Positions 54,126 through 63,019 of a stretch of DNA of 64,000 bases are shown here, piece after piece. The DNA comes from Variovorax sp. N23. Lineage in GTDB: Bacteria; Pseudomonadota; Gammaproteobacteria; Burkholderiales; Burkholderiaceae_C. Location of the stretch: NCBI RefSeq assembly GCF_025486315.1, contig NZ_JAOOPY010000003.1, positions 124,001-188,000 on the forward strand. The letters are read 5' to 3'. Position 1 is the first letter of the stretch, and every line of letters starts with the position of its first letter. The notes under the pieces were generated by a model that made no database searches, was not told the origin of the DNA, and saw only the letters and a program-made list of their open reading frames with translations. A program made the position numbers and the translations under genes.

Positions 54126-55268
54126 TCAGCGCTTGTGCGGCGCGATCAGGAACTTCGCGCCGGTGGCGCGCTGGTTGTAGCGTGCGATGGCGTCGAGCGT
54201 CAGCACCTCGGGCAGCGACAGCTCGCCTGCATAGCGGCTCGCGAAGGTGGTCTTCAGCTCGGCCGCGACCCGCTGCTTGAGCACTTGCGCGGCGGCCGGG
54301 CCGATCTTCTGCAGGAAGGGAAAGAGCAGCCAGCCGCCCATGCCCCAGGCCATGCCGAAGTTGCGGCGGAACTCGGTCGGCCGCGTGTCGAGGCCGCCAT
54401 AGAGGTACACCTGCTTGTGGGTGCTGGTGCCGTAGCGGCTGTAGACCGTGGCGGTGCGCACCAGGGCCGCTTCCATGCAGCCGAGGATCTGCCCGGCCAG
54501 CGGGCCGCCGCCGGTGGCGTCGAAGGCGATCGTCGCGCCGGTGGCGACCAGCGCTTCGGTCAGGTCGGCCATGAAGGTGGGCGCGCTGGCATCGCACACA
54601 TGCACCGCGCCCTGAGACTTCAGCAGCGCGACCTGCTCGGGCTTGCGCACGATGTTGACCAGCGCGATGCCGTCCTTCAGGCAGATGCGCTGCAGCATCT
54701 GGCCGAGGTTCGACGCCGCCGCGGTGTGCACCAGCGCGGTGTGGCCTTCGCGCTTCATGGTCTCGACCATGCCGAGCGCCGTCAGCGGGTTGACGAAGGA
54801 CGACGCGCCTTCGGCCGGCGTCGCGTCGTCGGGCAGCCGCAGGCACTGGTCGGCCGCGATCACGCGGTACTGCGCGTACATCGCACCGCCGATCAGCGCG
54901 ACCGTCTTGCCCAGCAGCGCCTGCGCCGCGGGCGAACTGCCGGCCTCGACCACCACGCCCGCGCCCTCGTTGCCGACCGGCATCGATTCGCCCAGGCGGC
55001 CGGCCATCGCCTTCATGCCGGCCTCAGGCACATGCGCGGTCACCACCGGGCGCGCGGGCGTGCCGGACACGGCGGCGGTCGTCATGTCGGCGGCGCCGAA
55101 GAGCAGGCCCAGGTCCGACGGGTTGATCGGCGCGGCCTCCACGCGCACCACCACCTCGTCGGGGCCGGGCGCGGCGATCGTCACCTCGGCCAGGCTCACT
55201 TCGAGCTCGCCGGACGGCGTGATGAGGGAACGCAGTTCGAGGGCGGTGCGGTCGGTGGCGAAGGGCAT
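54126..55268 (-). CDS. Zinc-binding dehydrogenase family (MDR) oxidoreductase
   Basis: A 380-residue medium-chain dehydrogenase/reductase. N-terminal GroES-like domain with V-V-V-R-V-E-A-A-P-I-N-P-S-D-L-G and G-N-E-G-A-G-V-V-V-E-A-G; Rossmann part with A-L-V-H-T-A-A-A-S-N-L-G-Q-M in place of the usual G-x-G-x-x-G. No structural Cys cluster is seen, so it may be a zinc-independent quinone- or enone-reductase-like member. It is convergent with nothing close, and lies just downstream of the LysR gene at 55327 on the same strand. Confidence 0.82.
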   Translation of the reverse strand: MPFATDRTALELRSLITPSGELEVSLAEVTIAAPGPDEVVVRVEAAPINPSDLGLLFGAADMTTAAVSGTPARPVVTAHVPEAGMKAMAGRLGESMPVGNEGAGVVVEAGSSPAAQALLGKTVALIGGAMYAQYRVIAADQCLRLPDDATPAEGASSFVNPLTALGMVETMKREGHTALVHTAAASNLGQMLQRICLKDGIALVNIVRKPEQVALLKSQGAVHVCDASAPTFMADLTEALVATGATIAFDATGGGPLAGQILGCMEAALVRTATVYSRYGTSTHKQVYLYGGLDTRPTEFRRNFGMAWGMGGWLLFPFLQKIGPAAAQVLKQRVAAELKTTFASRYAGELSLPEVLTLDAIARYNQRATGAKFLIAPHKR

Positions 55269-55326
55269 GGCGGTGTTTCCGGGCTGCGAAGCTGCAAGGG
55301 GGCGCCAGTCTAGAACTGATGGCGTG

Positions 55327-56223
55327 TCATTGCTTGCGCTCAGGCGACAGCGCCTGCCCCAGGAAATCGATGAAGCTGCGCAGCTTGGGCGCCATGTACT
55401 GCCGGCTGGTGTAGACCGCAAAGAGCGTCACAGGCGCCACGCTGTAGGCCGGAATCAGCCGCACGAGGCGGCCCGCCGCGATGTCCTCGTCGACCAGCCA
55501 GGCCGGCAGGAAGGACACGCCCAGGCCGGCGCGCACCGCGTGCAGCGTGAGGTTGGTGTCGTCCGAGCGCAGCACCGGGTTGAGCCGCAGCGGCGCCTGC
55601 CGCCCGCCCGGCCCGCGCAGCGCGAAGCCTTCCAGGTCGACGTAGCTCGGCACGATGGCGCCGAGCCGCGCCAGGTCGGCCGGGCTGGCGGGCACGCCGG
55701 CGCGCGCCAGCAGCTCGGTCGCGCCCACCAGATGGAACTGCACCGGGCACAGCGGCCGTGCGATGAGCGCGGGGGAGGGCTCCTGCGTGGCGCGCAGCGC
55801 GAGGTCGTAGCCGTCGGCGGCCAGGTCGACCTTGCGGTTCTCCAGGTGCATGTCGACCAGCACCTCGGGGAAGGCCGCGCGGTAGTCGGTCAGCACGCGG
55901 GCGATGCGCGGCGTGGCGCACCACACCGGCGCGCTGACCTTCAACTGGCCGCGCGGCGCTTCGTTCTTGCGGCCGATGGCGGCCTCGGCGGCATCGAGCA
56001 GGTCGAGCGCCTGCGCGCTCTGCGCGTACCAGGCCTCGCCAGCCTCCGTCAGGCTCAGGTGGCGGCTGGAGCGGTTGAGCAGCCGCGCGCCCAGCGACTT
56101 CTCCAACTGCGCGACATGCTTGCTGGCCATCGGCGGCGAGATGTCGAGGCGGTCCGCCGCGGCGGCGAAGCTGCCGGCATCCACCACCTCGCGGAACACC
56201 CTCAGGCTGGTCAGACGGTCCAT
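55327..56223 (-). CDS. LysR-family transcriptional regulator
   Basis: A 298-residue LysR protein beginning M-D-R-L-T-S-L-R-V-F-R-E-V-V-D-A-G-S-F-A-A-A-A, with the winged helix to about residue 60 and a LysR effector domain from G-Q-L-K-V-S-A-P. It is divergent from the extradiol-dioxygenase-family gene at 56315. Two related sites, at 56228-56246 and 56269-56287, lie in the shared control region. The reductase gene follows by 58 bases on the same strand. Confidence 0.9.
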   Translation of the reverse strand: MDRLTSLRVFREVVDAGSFAAAADRLDISPPMASKHVAQLEKSLGARLLNRSSRHLSLTEAGEAWYAQSAQALDLLDAAEAAIGRKNEAPRGQLKVSAPVWCATPRIARVLTDYRAAFPEVLVDMHLENRKVDLAADGYDLALRATQEPSPALIARPLCPVQFHLVGATELLARAGVPASPADLARLGAIVPSYVDLEGFALRGPGGRQAPLRLNPVLRSDDTNLTLHAVRAGLGVSFLPAWLVDEDIAAGRLVRLIPAYSVAPVTLFAVYTSRQYMAPKLRSFIDFLGQALSPERKQ

Positions 56224-56227
56224 GGAT

Positions 56228-56287
56228 GATTTCCTCTGGAGAAACGATGCATTGAATGCTAGCCCATCGATTTCCACTGGTGAAATC
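56228..56287. promoter_or_regulatory. Tandem LysR operator-like sites
   Basis: GATTTCCTCTGGAGAAACG (56228-56246) and GATTTCCACTGGTGAAATC (56269-56287) are two copies of GATTTCC-N-CTGG-N-GAAA, 41 bases (about four helical turns) apart. Each is an imperfect dyad with a T-N11-A core; the second has perfect 6-bp arms. The first starts four bases upstream of the LysR start codon, the second 27 bases before the dioxygenase-family start codon. Confidence 0.7.
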
Positions 56288-56314
56288 TCTAGACTCGTGG
56301 CCAAGGAGCCTTCC

Positions 56315-57127
56315 ATGACCACGATCGACACGACCCTTCCGACCTACTTCATCTCGCACGGCGGCGGCCCCTGGCCGTGGATGAAGCGCGAGATGGGCGA
56401 TGCCTATGCGCAGCTCGAGGCCTCGCTGGCCGACATCCCGCGCCAGATCGGCCGCACGCCGCGCGCCATCCTCATGGTGTCGGCCCATTGGGAAGCGCCC
56501 GTCTTCACGGTACAGGGCAACCCCCGCCCGCCGATGATCTACGACTACGGCGGCTTTCCCGCCCACACCTACCAGGTGCACTACGACGCCCCCGGTTCGC
56601 CCGAACTGGCGCAGCGCGTTCGCGCCTTGCTCGAAGCGGCCGGCCTGCCCTCGGGCATCGACGCGGAGCGCGGCTACGACCACGGCATGTTCTCGCCCAT
56701 GGCCGCGATCTACCCGAAGGCCGACGTGCCCGTGGTGCAGCTGTCGCTCAAGCGCGGGCTCGACCCGGCCGAGCACCTGGCGCTGGGCCGCGCGCTGGCG
56801 CCACTGCGCCGCGAAGACGTGCTCATCATCGGCAGCGGCCTGAGCTACCACAACCTGCGCAACTTCGGCCCGCAGGCGCGCGACGTGTCGAAGGCCTTCG
56901 ACGACTGGCTCGACCAGACCGTGGTGCATGCCAGCCCGACCGAGCGGGTGGCGCAACTGATCGACTGGTCGTCGGCGCCGGCCGCACGCATCGCGCATCC
57001 GCGCGAGGAGCACCTGATCCCCCTGATGGTCGCGGTCGGTGCGGCCGAGAGCGAGGCGGCTGAGCGCGTCTACCACGAGGACGCCTTCATGGGCGGGATC
57101 GCGGTGTCGAGCTTTCGTTTCGGCTGA
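56315..57127 (+). CDS. Class III extradiol ring-cleavage dioxygenase family protein (DODA-type)
   Basis: A 270-residue LigB-superfamily protein. F-I-S-H-G-G-G-P near the N-terminus and S-A-H-W-E contain the two His ligands, and G-Y-D-H-G and E-E-H-L-I-P further conserved His/Glu residues of the DODA/aromatic-ring-opening type. Substrate in plants and bacteria is a catechol such as DOPA; here it is unknown. ATG 56315 follows CCAAGGAGCC. It is divergent from, and probably controlled by, the LysR at 55327. Confidence 0.87.
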   Translation: MTTIDTTLPTYFISHGGGPWPWMKREMGDAYAQLEASLADIPRQIGRTPRAILMVSAHWEAPVFTVQGNPRPPMIYDYGGFPAHTYQVHYDAPGSPELAQRVRALLEAAGLPSGIDAERGYDHGMFSPMAAIYPKADVPVVQLSLKRGLDPAEHLALGRALAPLRREDVLIIGSGLSYHNLRNFGPQARDVSKAFDDWLDQTVVHASPTERVAQLIDWSSAPAARIAHPREEHLIPLMVAVGAAESEAAERVYHEDAFMGGIAVSSFRFG

Positions 57128-57158
57128 GCGGCGCGGGTGGGGAGCCACGGCGCTTTAA

Positions 57159-58457
57159 GATCTTCGCCTTCCCCAGCCACCGACTGTCCGAGCTTCCCAG
57201 CGACGACGAGGCAGCACGCACCACCTGACCCTGGACCACGACCTCGGCAACGGCTGGCGCACCCGGGTGGGTGCCTCGTACCGTGAGACCGAATTCACCG
57301 GCGAAGCGGTCGACCTCAACGGCCCCTTGCGGCCCGATCGCCGAACGCTGACGCGCCGCGACAGCTGGCGCAGTCTTCCGTCGCGCGACAGCGCCGTGCA
57401 GGCGGAGGTGGAGGGCAAGCTGCGCACCGGCGCATTCACCCACACCGTGCTGGCGGGCGTATCGACCTCGCGGCTGACGACGGGGCAGAACATCTGGTAC
57501 TCCAACCTCGCCGCGCAGCCCTTCGCCATCGACATCGACAACCCGACGTACGGCGCGCCGCATGGGGTGCTTTCCCGTGGCTTCTGGACGGACGACCGGC
57601 AGCGCGCCACGGGCGTCTTCCTGCAGGACCAGGTCGACCTGACGGCGAAGTGGAAGCTGCTGGCCGGCGTGCGCTTCGACCGCTTCGACCAGACGCTGAC
57701 CGACAGGCTCGCGAACACCCGGCAGGTGCAGCGGCATTCGGCCGCTTCGCCCCGTTTGGGGCTGACGTACATGCTGAGCGATCGCAGTTCGGTCTATGTG
57801 TCGGCGGGCCGCTCGTTCCGCCCGAACGCCGGTCTGGCCGAGAACGGCATCGCGTTCGATCCCCAGAAGGGCACGGCTTTCGAGGCCGGCGCCAAGTGGG
57901 CATCCGCCGACGACCGCCTGAACGGTTCCGTGGCGGTCTTCGACATCAAGAAGTCGAACGTGCTCACGCCCAGTTCGACCAACCCCAGCTTCAGCGTCGC
58001 CGCCGGCGAGGTGCGCAGCCGCGGCATCGAAGCCGACCTCGCCGGACAGCTCGACGCCCACTGGCGCCTGAGCGCCAATGCCGCCTTCACCGACGCCAAG
58101 GTCACGCGCGACAACAACCCGGCCCTGCTGGACAAGCGGCTGGTGAACATTCCGCGCGTGAGCGCCGGGCTCTTCGTGATGCGTGAGGACGCGTTGGCCC
58201 ATGGGGGCCGTTACGGCGTGGGGGGCGGGCTGGTGCATGTCGGCGAACGCACCGGAACGGCGACCGACACGTACCGCCTGCCGGCCTACACCACGGTACG
58301 GCTGACCAGCTACTGGCAGATGGATGCGCGCACCCGATTCATGCTCGAGGTCCACAACCTGTTCGACACGACCTACGACGCCGCATCGTGGGGGGCGCTC
58401 ACCGTGTTGCCGGGGCTCGGTCGCCAGGTGGTGGCGAGCGTCAAGGTGGCGTTCTGA
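57159..58457 (+). pseudogene. TonB-dependent receptor, C-terminal fragment lacking signal and plug
   Basis: About 414 residues of a TonB-dependent receptor beta-barrel. Similarity begins near 57216 (H-H-L-T-L-D-H-D-L-G) and runs through R-S-F-R-P-N-A-G to a terminal L-G-R-Q-V-V-A-S-V-K-V-A-F with the aromatic last residue. In-frame start codons are internal; the frame stops at 57156, so signal peptide, TonB box and plug domain (about 250-300 residues) are missing. N-H-L-F-D-T-T-Y-D-like (N-L-F-D-T-T-Y-D) is a siderophore-receptor feature. It starts 31 bases after the dioxygenase-family gene, so its 5-prime half was probably deleted there. Confidence 0.75.
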
Positions 58458-58520
58458 CCTTGCACGGCGCGCATGCCGTCCCGGCGTCGTCCTTCGCCCG
58501 ACTTGGAGAGAATCGGGCGC

Positions 58521-59399
58521 ATGACTTTCTTGCCTGATGAACTCCCCGGCGCCGCGCGGGCCGAGATCGCGCGTGTCGAGCAACTCGGCAGCGCGCACGA
58601 CGCGGTGCACGCCGGTGTGCGGGTGCGCTGGCGTCGCTTCGGTGATCCCCGGATGTCGCGCGGCGCACCGCCGCTGGTGCTGCTGCACGGTGGCCATGGC
58701 AGCTGGATGCATTGGCTGCGCAACGTCGAGGCGCTGTCGGCCGACCGCGTGCTGTGGCTGCCCGACATGCCCGGCTTTCATGACTCCGACGTGCCGCGCG
58801 CCGTCGCTGCGGGCGAGGCTGCGCTCGACCCGTTGCTGGAGGCGCTCGGCGGCACGCTCGACGCGCTGATCGGCGCTGGCACGCCGATCGACCTCGGCGG
58901 CTTTTCCTTCGGTGGGCTGACGGCCGCGAAGTTCGCTGCCGCGCGGGGCGCCGTGCGCAAGCTGGCGCTGCTGGGCAGTGGCGGCCACGGAACACAGCGC
59001 CGCATGGCGGTCGAGCTGATCAACTGGCGCGCCGCGCCGGACCGTGCTGCCGAGGTTGCCGCGCTGCGGCACAACCTGGCCGCACTGATGCTGCACGACC
59101 CGGCCGCCATCGACGCGCTCGCATTCGCCATCCACGACATCTCCTGCCATGGCACGCGCTTTCGCAGCAAGGAGGTGTCGCAGGCGGGCGGACTGCAGCG
59201 TGCCCTGGCGACGCACGCCGGGCCGCAATTGCTGGTGTGGGGCGAGTTCGACGTGACCGCCGACCCGCGGCCACTGGTGGCGCAGCTGACCGACGTGCAT
59301 TCGCAGCGCAGCGGTGCGGTGGTCGACGGGGCCGGTCACTGGGTGCAGTACGAACGCGCGGACGAGATCAACCGGCTGCTGGTCGACTTCCTCGCATAG
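58521..59399 (+). CDS. Alpha/beta hydrolase
   Basis: A 292-residue alpha/beta hydrolase. L-L-H-G-G-H-G-S-W gives the oxyanion region, G-F-S-F-G-G the nucleophilic Ser, and V-D-G-A-G-H-W-V-Q-Y the catalytic His; the acid is probably in W-G-E-F-D. The pattern is close to meta-cleavage-product or related C-C/ester hydrolases. ATG 58521 follows GGAGAG by 11 bases. It precedes the acyltransferase gene on the same strand by 58 bases. Confidence 0.85.
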   Translation: MTFLPDELPGAARAEIARVEQLGSAHDAVHAGVRVRWRRFGDPRMSRGAPPLVLLHGGHGSWMHWLRNVEALSADRVLWLPDMPGFHDSDVPRAVAAGEAALDPLLEALGGTLDALIGAGTPIDLGGFSFGGLTAAKFAAARGAVRKLALLGSGGHGTQRRMAVELINWRAAPDRAAEVAALRHNLAALMLHDPAAIDALAFAIHDISCHGTRFRSKEVSQAGGLQRALATHAGPQLLVWGEFDVTADPRPLVAQLTDVHSQRSGAVVDGAGHWVQYERADEINRLLVDFLA

Positions 59400-59457
59400 C
59401 GCCGCGATGGTGTCGCGTCCGACAGCCGTCGCCATGGTGCACGGCCACAATGAAGCG

Positions 59458-60039
59458 ATGACCCTCGACACCCGAACCCAGAAGCAGCGGATGCTCGCCG
59501 GCGATCTCTACGACGCCGGCGACCCGGAGATCCAGGCCGACCTCGCCGCCACGCGCGCATGGCTGGTGCGCTACAACGCGTCGCTGGGCGCCACCAGCGC
59601 CGAGCGTCGTCAACTGCTGGTCGAGCGTTTCGCGGCCGTGGGGGCAGGCGCCGGCATCCGCCCGCCGTTCCATTGCGACTACGGCTTCAACATCCGCGTG
59701 GGCGAGGGCGTCTTCCTCAACTTCAACTGCGTGATCCTCGACGTCGTCGAGGTGGCGATCGGCGACCGGACGCAGATCGGCCCGGGCGTGCAGATCCTCA
59801 CGGCCGACCATCCGCGCACGCCCGCCGAGCGGGAATCGGGGCTGGAGTTCGGCCGGCCGATCCGCATCGGGCGCAACGTCTGGATCGGCGGCGGCGCGAT
59901 CCTGCTGCCGGGCGTCACGGTCGGCGATGACGCGGTGATCGGCGCCGGCAGCGTGGTCACGCGCGATGTGCCGGCTGGTGCTACCGTGGTGGGCAATCCG
60001 GCGCGACAGCGCCCCGCAACCCAAGGAGTCTCTGAATGA
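59458..60039 (+). CDS. Left-handed beta-helix acyltransferase (maltose/galactoside O-acetyltransferase family)
   Basis: A 193-residue acetyltransferase of the LacA/Maa family. M-L-A-G-D-L-Y-D-A-G-D-P-E-I-Q at the N-terminus is a clear marker, followed by hexapeptide repeats, D-Y-G-F-N-I-R-V-G-E-G, F-L-N-F-N-C-V-I-L-D, I-G-P-G-V-Q-I-L-T-A-D-H-P with the catalytic His, then V-W-I-G-G-G-A-I-L-L-P-G-V-T-V-G. It transfers acetyl from acetyl-CoA to a sugar or other acceptor. The stop overlaps the SRPBCC start (ATGA at 60036-60039). Confidence 0.9.
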   Translation: MTLDTRTQKQRMLAGDLYDAGDPEIQADLAATRAWLVRYNASLGATSAERRQLLVERFAAVGAGAGIRPPFHCDYGFNIRVGEGVFLNFNCVILDVVEVAIGDRTQIGPGVQILTADHPRTPAERESGLEFGRPIRIGRNVWIGGGAILLPGVTVGDDAVIGAGSVVTRDVPAGATVVGNPARQRPATQGVSE

Positions 60040-60548
60040 CCGACGCTGCCAGCGCACTCGCGGTGCCTCCCTTCACTCTGTCACGCACCTTCGATGCGCC
60101 GCGCGCCCAGGTGTGGAAGGCCTTCACCGAACGCGAGCAGCTTCAGAAGTGGTGGGGCCCGAAGGGCTTCACGGTGCGCGCCACGCAGTTCGACTTCCGG
60201 CCCGGCGGCCTGTTCGTCTACGCCATGGAAGCGGCCGGCCAGACGATGTGGGGCCGCTTCGTCTACCGCGAGATCGAGGCGCCCGGCCGCATCGTCTTCG
60301 TCAACGCCTTCTCCGACCCGCAGGGCGGCCTGACGCGCGCACCCTTCGCCGACGCGTGGCCGATGGAGATTCTCAACACCTGGACCTTCGCCGAAGCGGA
60401 CGGCAAGACGACCCTCGACATCCGCGGTGAACCATTGAACGCCAACGCGGTCGAGACGGCGGTGTTCCTGGCCGGTTTCCCGTCGATGCAGATGGGCTTC
60501 GGCGGCACGCTCGACCAATTGGCCGCGCACCTGGCGGCGCAGGCCTGA
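60036..60548 (+). CDS. SRPBCC domain-containing protein (AHSA1 type)
   Basis: A 170-residue START-like protein. F-D-A-P-R-A-Q-V-W-K-A-F-T-E-R-E-Q-L-Q-K-W-W-G-P-K-G-F and later R-P-G-G-L-F-V-Y are AHSA1-family marks. These proteins bind hydrophobic ligands in a cavity; no enzymatic role is established. ATG 60036 overlaps the acyltransferase stop and is preceded by CCAAGGAGTC, so the pair is co-translated. Confidence 0.87.
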   Translation: MTDAASALAVPPFTLSRTFDAPRAQVWKAFTEREQLQKWWGPKGFTVRATQFDFRPGGLFVYAMEAAGQTMWGRFVYREIEAPGRIVFVNAFSDPQGGLTRAPFADAWPMEILNTWTFAEADGKTTLDIRGEPLNANAVETAVFLAGFPSMQMGFGGTLDQLAAHLAAQA

Positions 60549-60648
60549 GGTCCAACCGCGGATCGACGCAGGTTTGGCGTCGTCGTGCTCGCGACGGCGG
60601 TGCCGTGCCCAGACCCAGACGACGGGCCGCTCGTGATGCCGCCCCTGC

Positions 60649-61569
60649 TCAGCGCAGCTCGAACAGCGCTGCCGCGTTGCCCCAGGCCACGCGCTGCGCC
60701 ACGTCGGGCGGCAGGTCGGCCAGCCAGGTGCGGTAGCCGCGCATGATCTCGTCGTAGGCGCTCCAGCGCTGGTTGACCCAGGTGTCGGAGCCGATCATGA
60801 AGCGCCCCGGGTGCTTCAGGATGAGCGCCCGCCACGCGGGGCACAGGGTGCCGTCGCCGCAGGTCAGGCCCGGCCGGTACGAGAGCTCGCCCATCAGCAG
60901 CGAGTAGCGATCGAGCAGGGCCTGGACCCGCTCGATCGGCGCGCCGCCGATGCCCGTGTGGGCCCAGATCAGGCGCAGGTTGCGGCCCTTCGACGGTGCG
61001 TTGGCCATCAGCAGGTCGATCGCCACGTCGTCGACATGCGCCAGCACCGCGAGCTGCTGCCGGTCGGCCAACGCGATCAGCTTCTTCGCCACCGGGCCGT
61101 TGGCGTTGGCGCTGTCGTACAGATGGAACTCGCCGAGGCCACGGTAGGGGCCGCTCGGCGTGCCGCGCGCCAGTTCGGCCTGCACCAGGTCGTAGATGGT
61201 CTCGTCGCGGAACCAGTTGCCGTAGTCGTCGCGGTTGCGGTAGAGCCGCACGAAGGGCACCACGCGCACGCCGGCGGCGCGGGTCTCGCGCGAGGCGGCC
61301 AGGGTCTGCGTGCCGGCGTTCGGCCGCGAGTTGGCGATGATGGCGCGAACGTCGTTGCGCTGGAAGCGCGCCAGCGCCTCGGCCGGCGGGTAGGGGCCGG
61401 TGTGGCCGTCCCACGCCTCCTGGTTGTAGTGCAGGTGCGTGTCGAACAACGGGCCGCGGTAGCCCGCAGCTTCCTTTTCCGGGGACTGGGCGTGGGCCGC
61501 CGGGAGAAGCACCGCGAAGGCGGCCAGGAGCAGGGCGGCGATCGGCGCGGAGGCGGTCAGGCGGGTCAT
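60649..61569 (-). CDS. Amidohydrolase family protein, exported
   Basis: A 306-residue metal-dependent hydrolase with a signal peptide of about 28 residues (ending A-A-H-A-Q). The first metal motif H-x-H is in F-D-T-H-L-H-Y, and further metal residues probably include Glu in L-G-E-F-H-L, His in L-I-W-A-H-T-G and Asp in I-G-S-D-T-W. A TIM-barrel TatD/PHP-like amidohydrolase-2 fold is likely, acting in the periplasm. Substrate unknown. It is followed, on the same strand upstream, by the antiporter-family gene 49 bases away. Confidence 0.83.
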   Translation of the reverse strand: MTRLTASAPIAALLLAAFAVLLPAAHAQSPEKEAAGYRGPLFDTHLHYNQEAWDGHTGPYPPAEALARFQRNDVRAIIANSRPNAGTQTLAASRETRAAGVRVVPFVRLYRNRDDYGNWFRDETIYDLVQAELARGTPSGPYRGLGEFHLYDSANANGPVAKKLIALADRQQLAVLAHVDDVAIDLLMANAPSKGRNLRLIWAHTGIGGAPIERVQALLDRYSLLMGELSYRPGLTCGDGTLCPAWRALILKHPGRFMIGSDTWVNQRWSAYDEIMRGYRTWLADLPPDVAQRVAWGNAAALFELR

Positions 61570-61618
61570 GCGGTCCTCGGGAGCACGGGAAGCCGCCGAT
61601 TATCCCGGCGTGGGCGCC

Positions 61619-62881
61619 CTACAGCAGCAGGAAGGCCAGCGCCGCGACCGCCGTCGGCCCCAGCGCGCCCAGCAGCAATCCGCCGGCGCCGATCGTCTCG
61701 TCCGCGAAGCCCCGCTTGAGCAGCGCGACGCCGGCCGGGTTGGGCGCATTGGCGATCACCGTCAGGCCGCCACCGGCCACCGCACCGGCCACCAGCATGT
61801 ACTTCGACGTGTCGGAGATGCCCTCGATCAGCGAGCCGAGGTAGGTCAGCGCGGCGTTGTCGGTGATGGCCGTGAGCCCGAGCGCCCCGGCGAACAGCGC
61901 CAGCGGCGCCAGCCCCGAGACGATGGGCTGCAGCCACCACTGCTGCATGCCGCCGAGCACCACCAGGCCGGCCAGGAAGAAGCCGACCAGCAGCGCCTCC
62001 TTGATGATCAGCGGGCTCTGGTGGCGCTCGTAGGCCTGCGTGAAACCCATGAACATCAGGAACAGGCCGAGGAACACCACCGGGTGGTGGGCGAACAGCA
62101 CCACGCCCGCCAGCAGGCCCAGGTGCACCGCCACCACCGACAGCGGCATGCGCGCCTCGGCCGGCATGTCTTTGTCGGGAGGCGGGGCAGGGCGCAGGTG
62201 GCGGCGCAGCACGAAGGTGGCGATGGTCGCGTTCACCAGCACGGCGAGCGCGGCCTTCCACCCGAAGTTGGCGAACATGAAGGCGCTGTCCCATTGCCAG
62301 GTGGTCGCCACCATCAGCACCGGCGGCGCGGCATACGACGTGAGCGTGCCGCCGATCGAGACGTTGACGAACAGCACGCCCAGCGCCAGGTACTTGACGC
62401 CTTCCGGCACCAGCCGCCGGAAGATCTGCGGCGCCAGCATCAGCGCGGCGATGGTCATGGCGGCCGGTTCGGTGATGAGCGACCCTAGCAGCGGCACCGC
62501 AGCCAGGCCGAGCCAGGCGGTGGCGAGCGGCGTGGACAGGGGCACCAGGCGCGCGACGCTGTCGACCAGCGATATCACGGTACGCAGCACCGGCCGCGAC
62601 GCGGCGATGACCATCACCACGAAGACGAAGAGCGGCTCGGTGTAGTTGCGCGACTCGGCGTAGTCGAGCGCGGGCGCGCCCCCCACGACGAGCGCCATGG
62701 CCAGCACCAGCACGATGGCCCAGAAGCCGAAGACGACCTCGACTTCACCGAGCAGATGGAACAGGCCGGCATGGCGGGGATAGCGATGGGACAAGCGCTC
62801 GAACTGCTTGGCCGCGAAGGTGTGCAGCAGGGCGACGGCGAAAAGGGCGGCGGCGATCCACTGGATCGGGGTGTCGGACAT
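61619..62881 (-). CDS. Putative Na+/H+ antiporter family protein
   Basis: A 420-residue membrane protein with about 11-12 hydrophobic helices and no soluble domain. It matches the putative Na+/H+ antiporter family (Na_H_antiport_3-like). S-L-I-T-E-P-A-A-M-T-I-A-A-L-M-L-A, V-N-V-S-I-G-G-T-L-T-S-Y-A-A-P-P-V and T-A-I-T-D-N-A-A-L-T-Y-L-G-S-L are the conserved blocks, with Asp/Asn and Ser/Thr inside helices as in ion carriers. Ion specificity is not demonstrated for the family. The ATG is at 62881. Confidence 0.82.
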   Translation of the reverse strand: MSDTPIQWIAAALFAVALLHTFAAKQFERLSHRYPRHAGLFHLLGEVEVVFGFWAIVLVLAMALVVGGAPALDYAESRNYTEPLFVFVVMVIAASRPVLRTVISLVDSVARLVPLSTPLATAWLGLAAVPLLGSLITEPAAMTIAALMLAPQIFRRLVPEGVKYLALGVLFVNVSIGGTLTSYAAPPVLMVATTWQWDSAFMFANFGWKAALAVLVNATIATFVLRRHLRPAPPPDKDMPAEARMPLSVVAVHLGLLAGVVLFAHHPVVFLGLFLMFMGFTQAYERHQSPLIIKEALLVGFFLAGLVVLGGMQQWWLQPIVSGLAPLALFAGALGLTAITDNAALTYLGSLIEGISDTSKYMLVAGAVAGGGLTVIANAPNPAGVALLKRGFADETIGAGGLLLGALGPTAVAALAFLLL

Positions 62882-63019
62882 GCGTTTCCTGGGCGTGAAA
62901 AAACCGCGTGGCGGCCCGACCGACGCAAGAACCTGCCGCGCAAGAAGCCGCGCGACACCCAGGGCGCAGTCTAAGGGATGCGACTGCGCGCAGCGCCGCC
63001 GGCGCCGCGCCTGTGCGCG

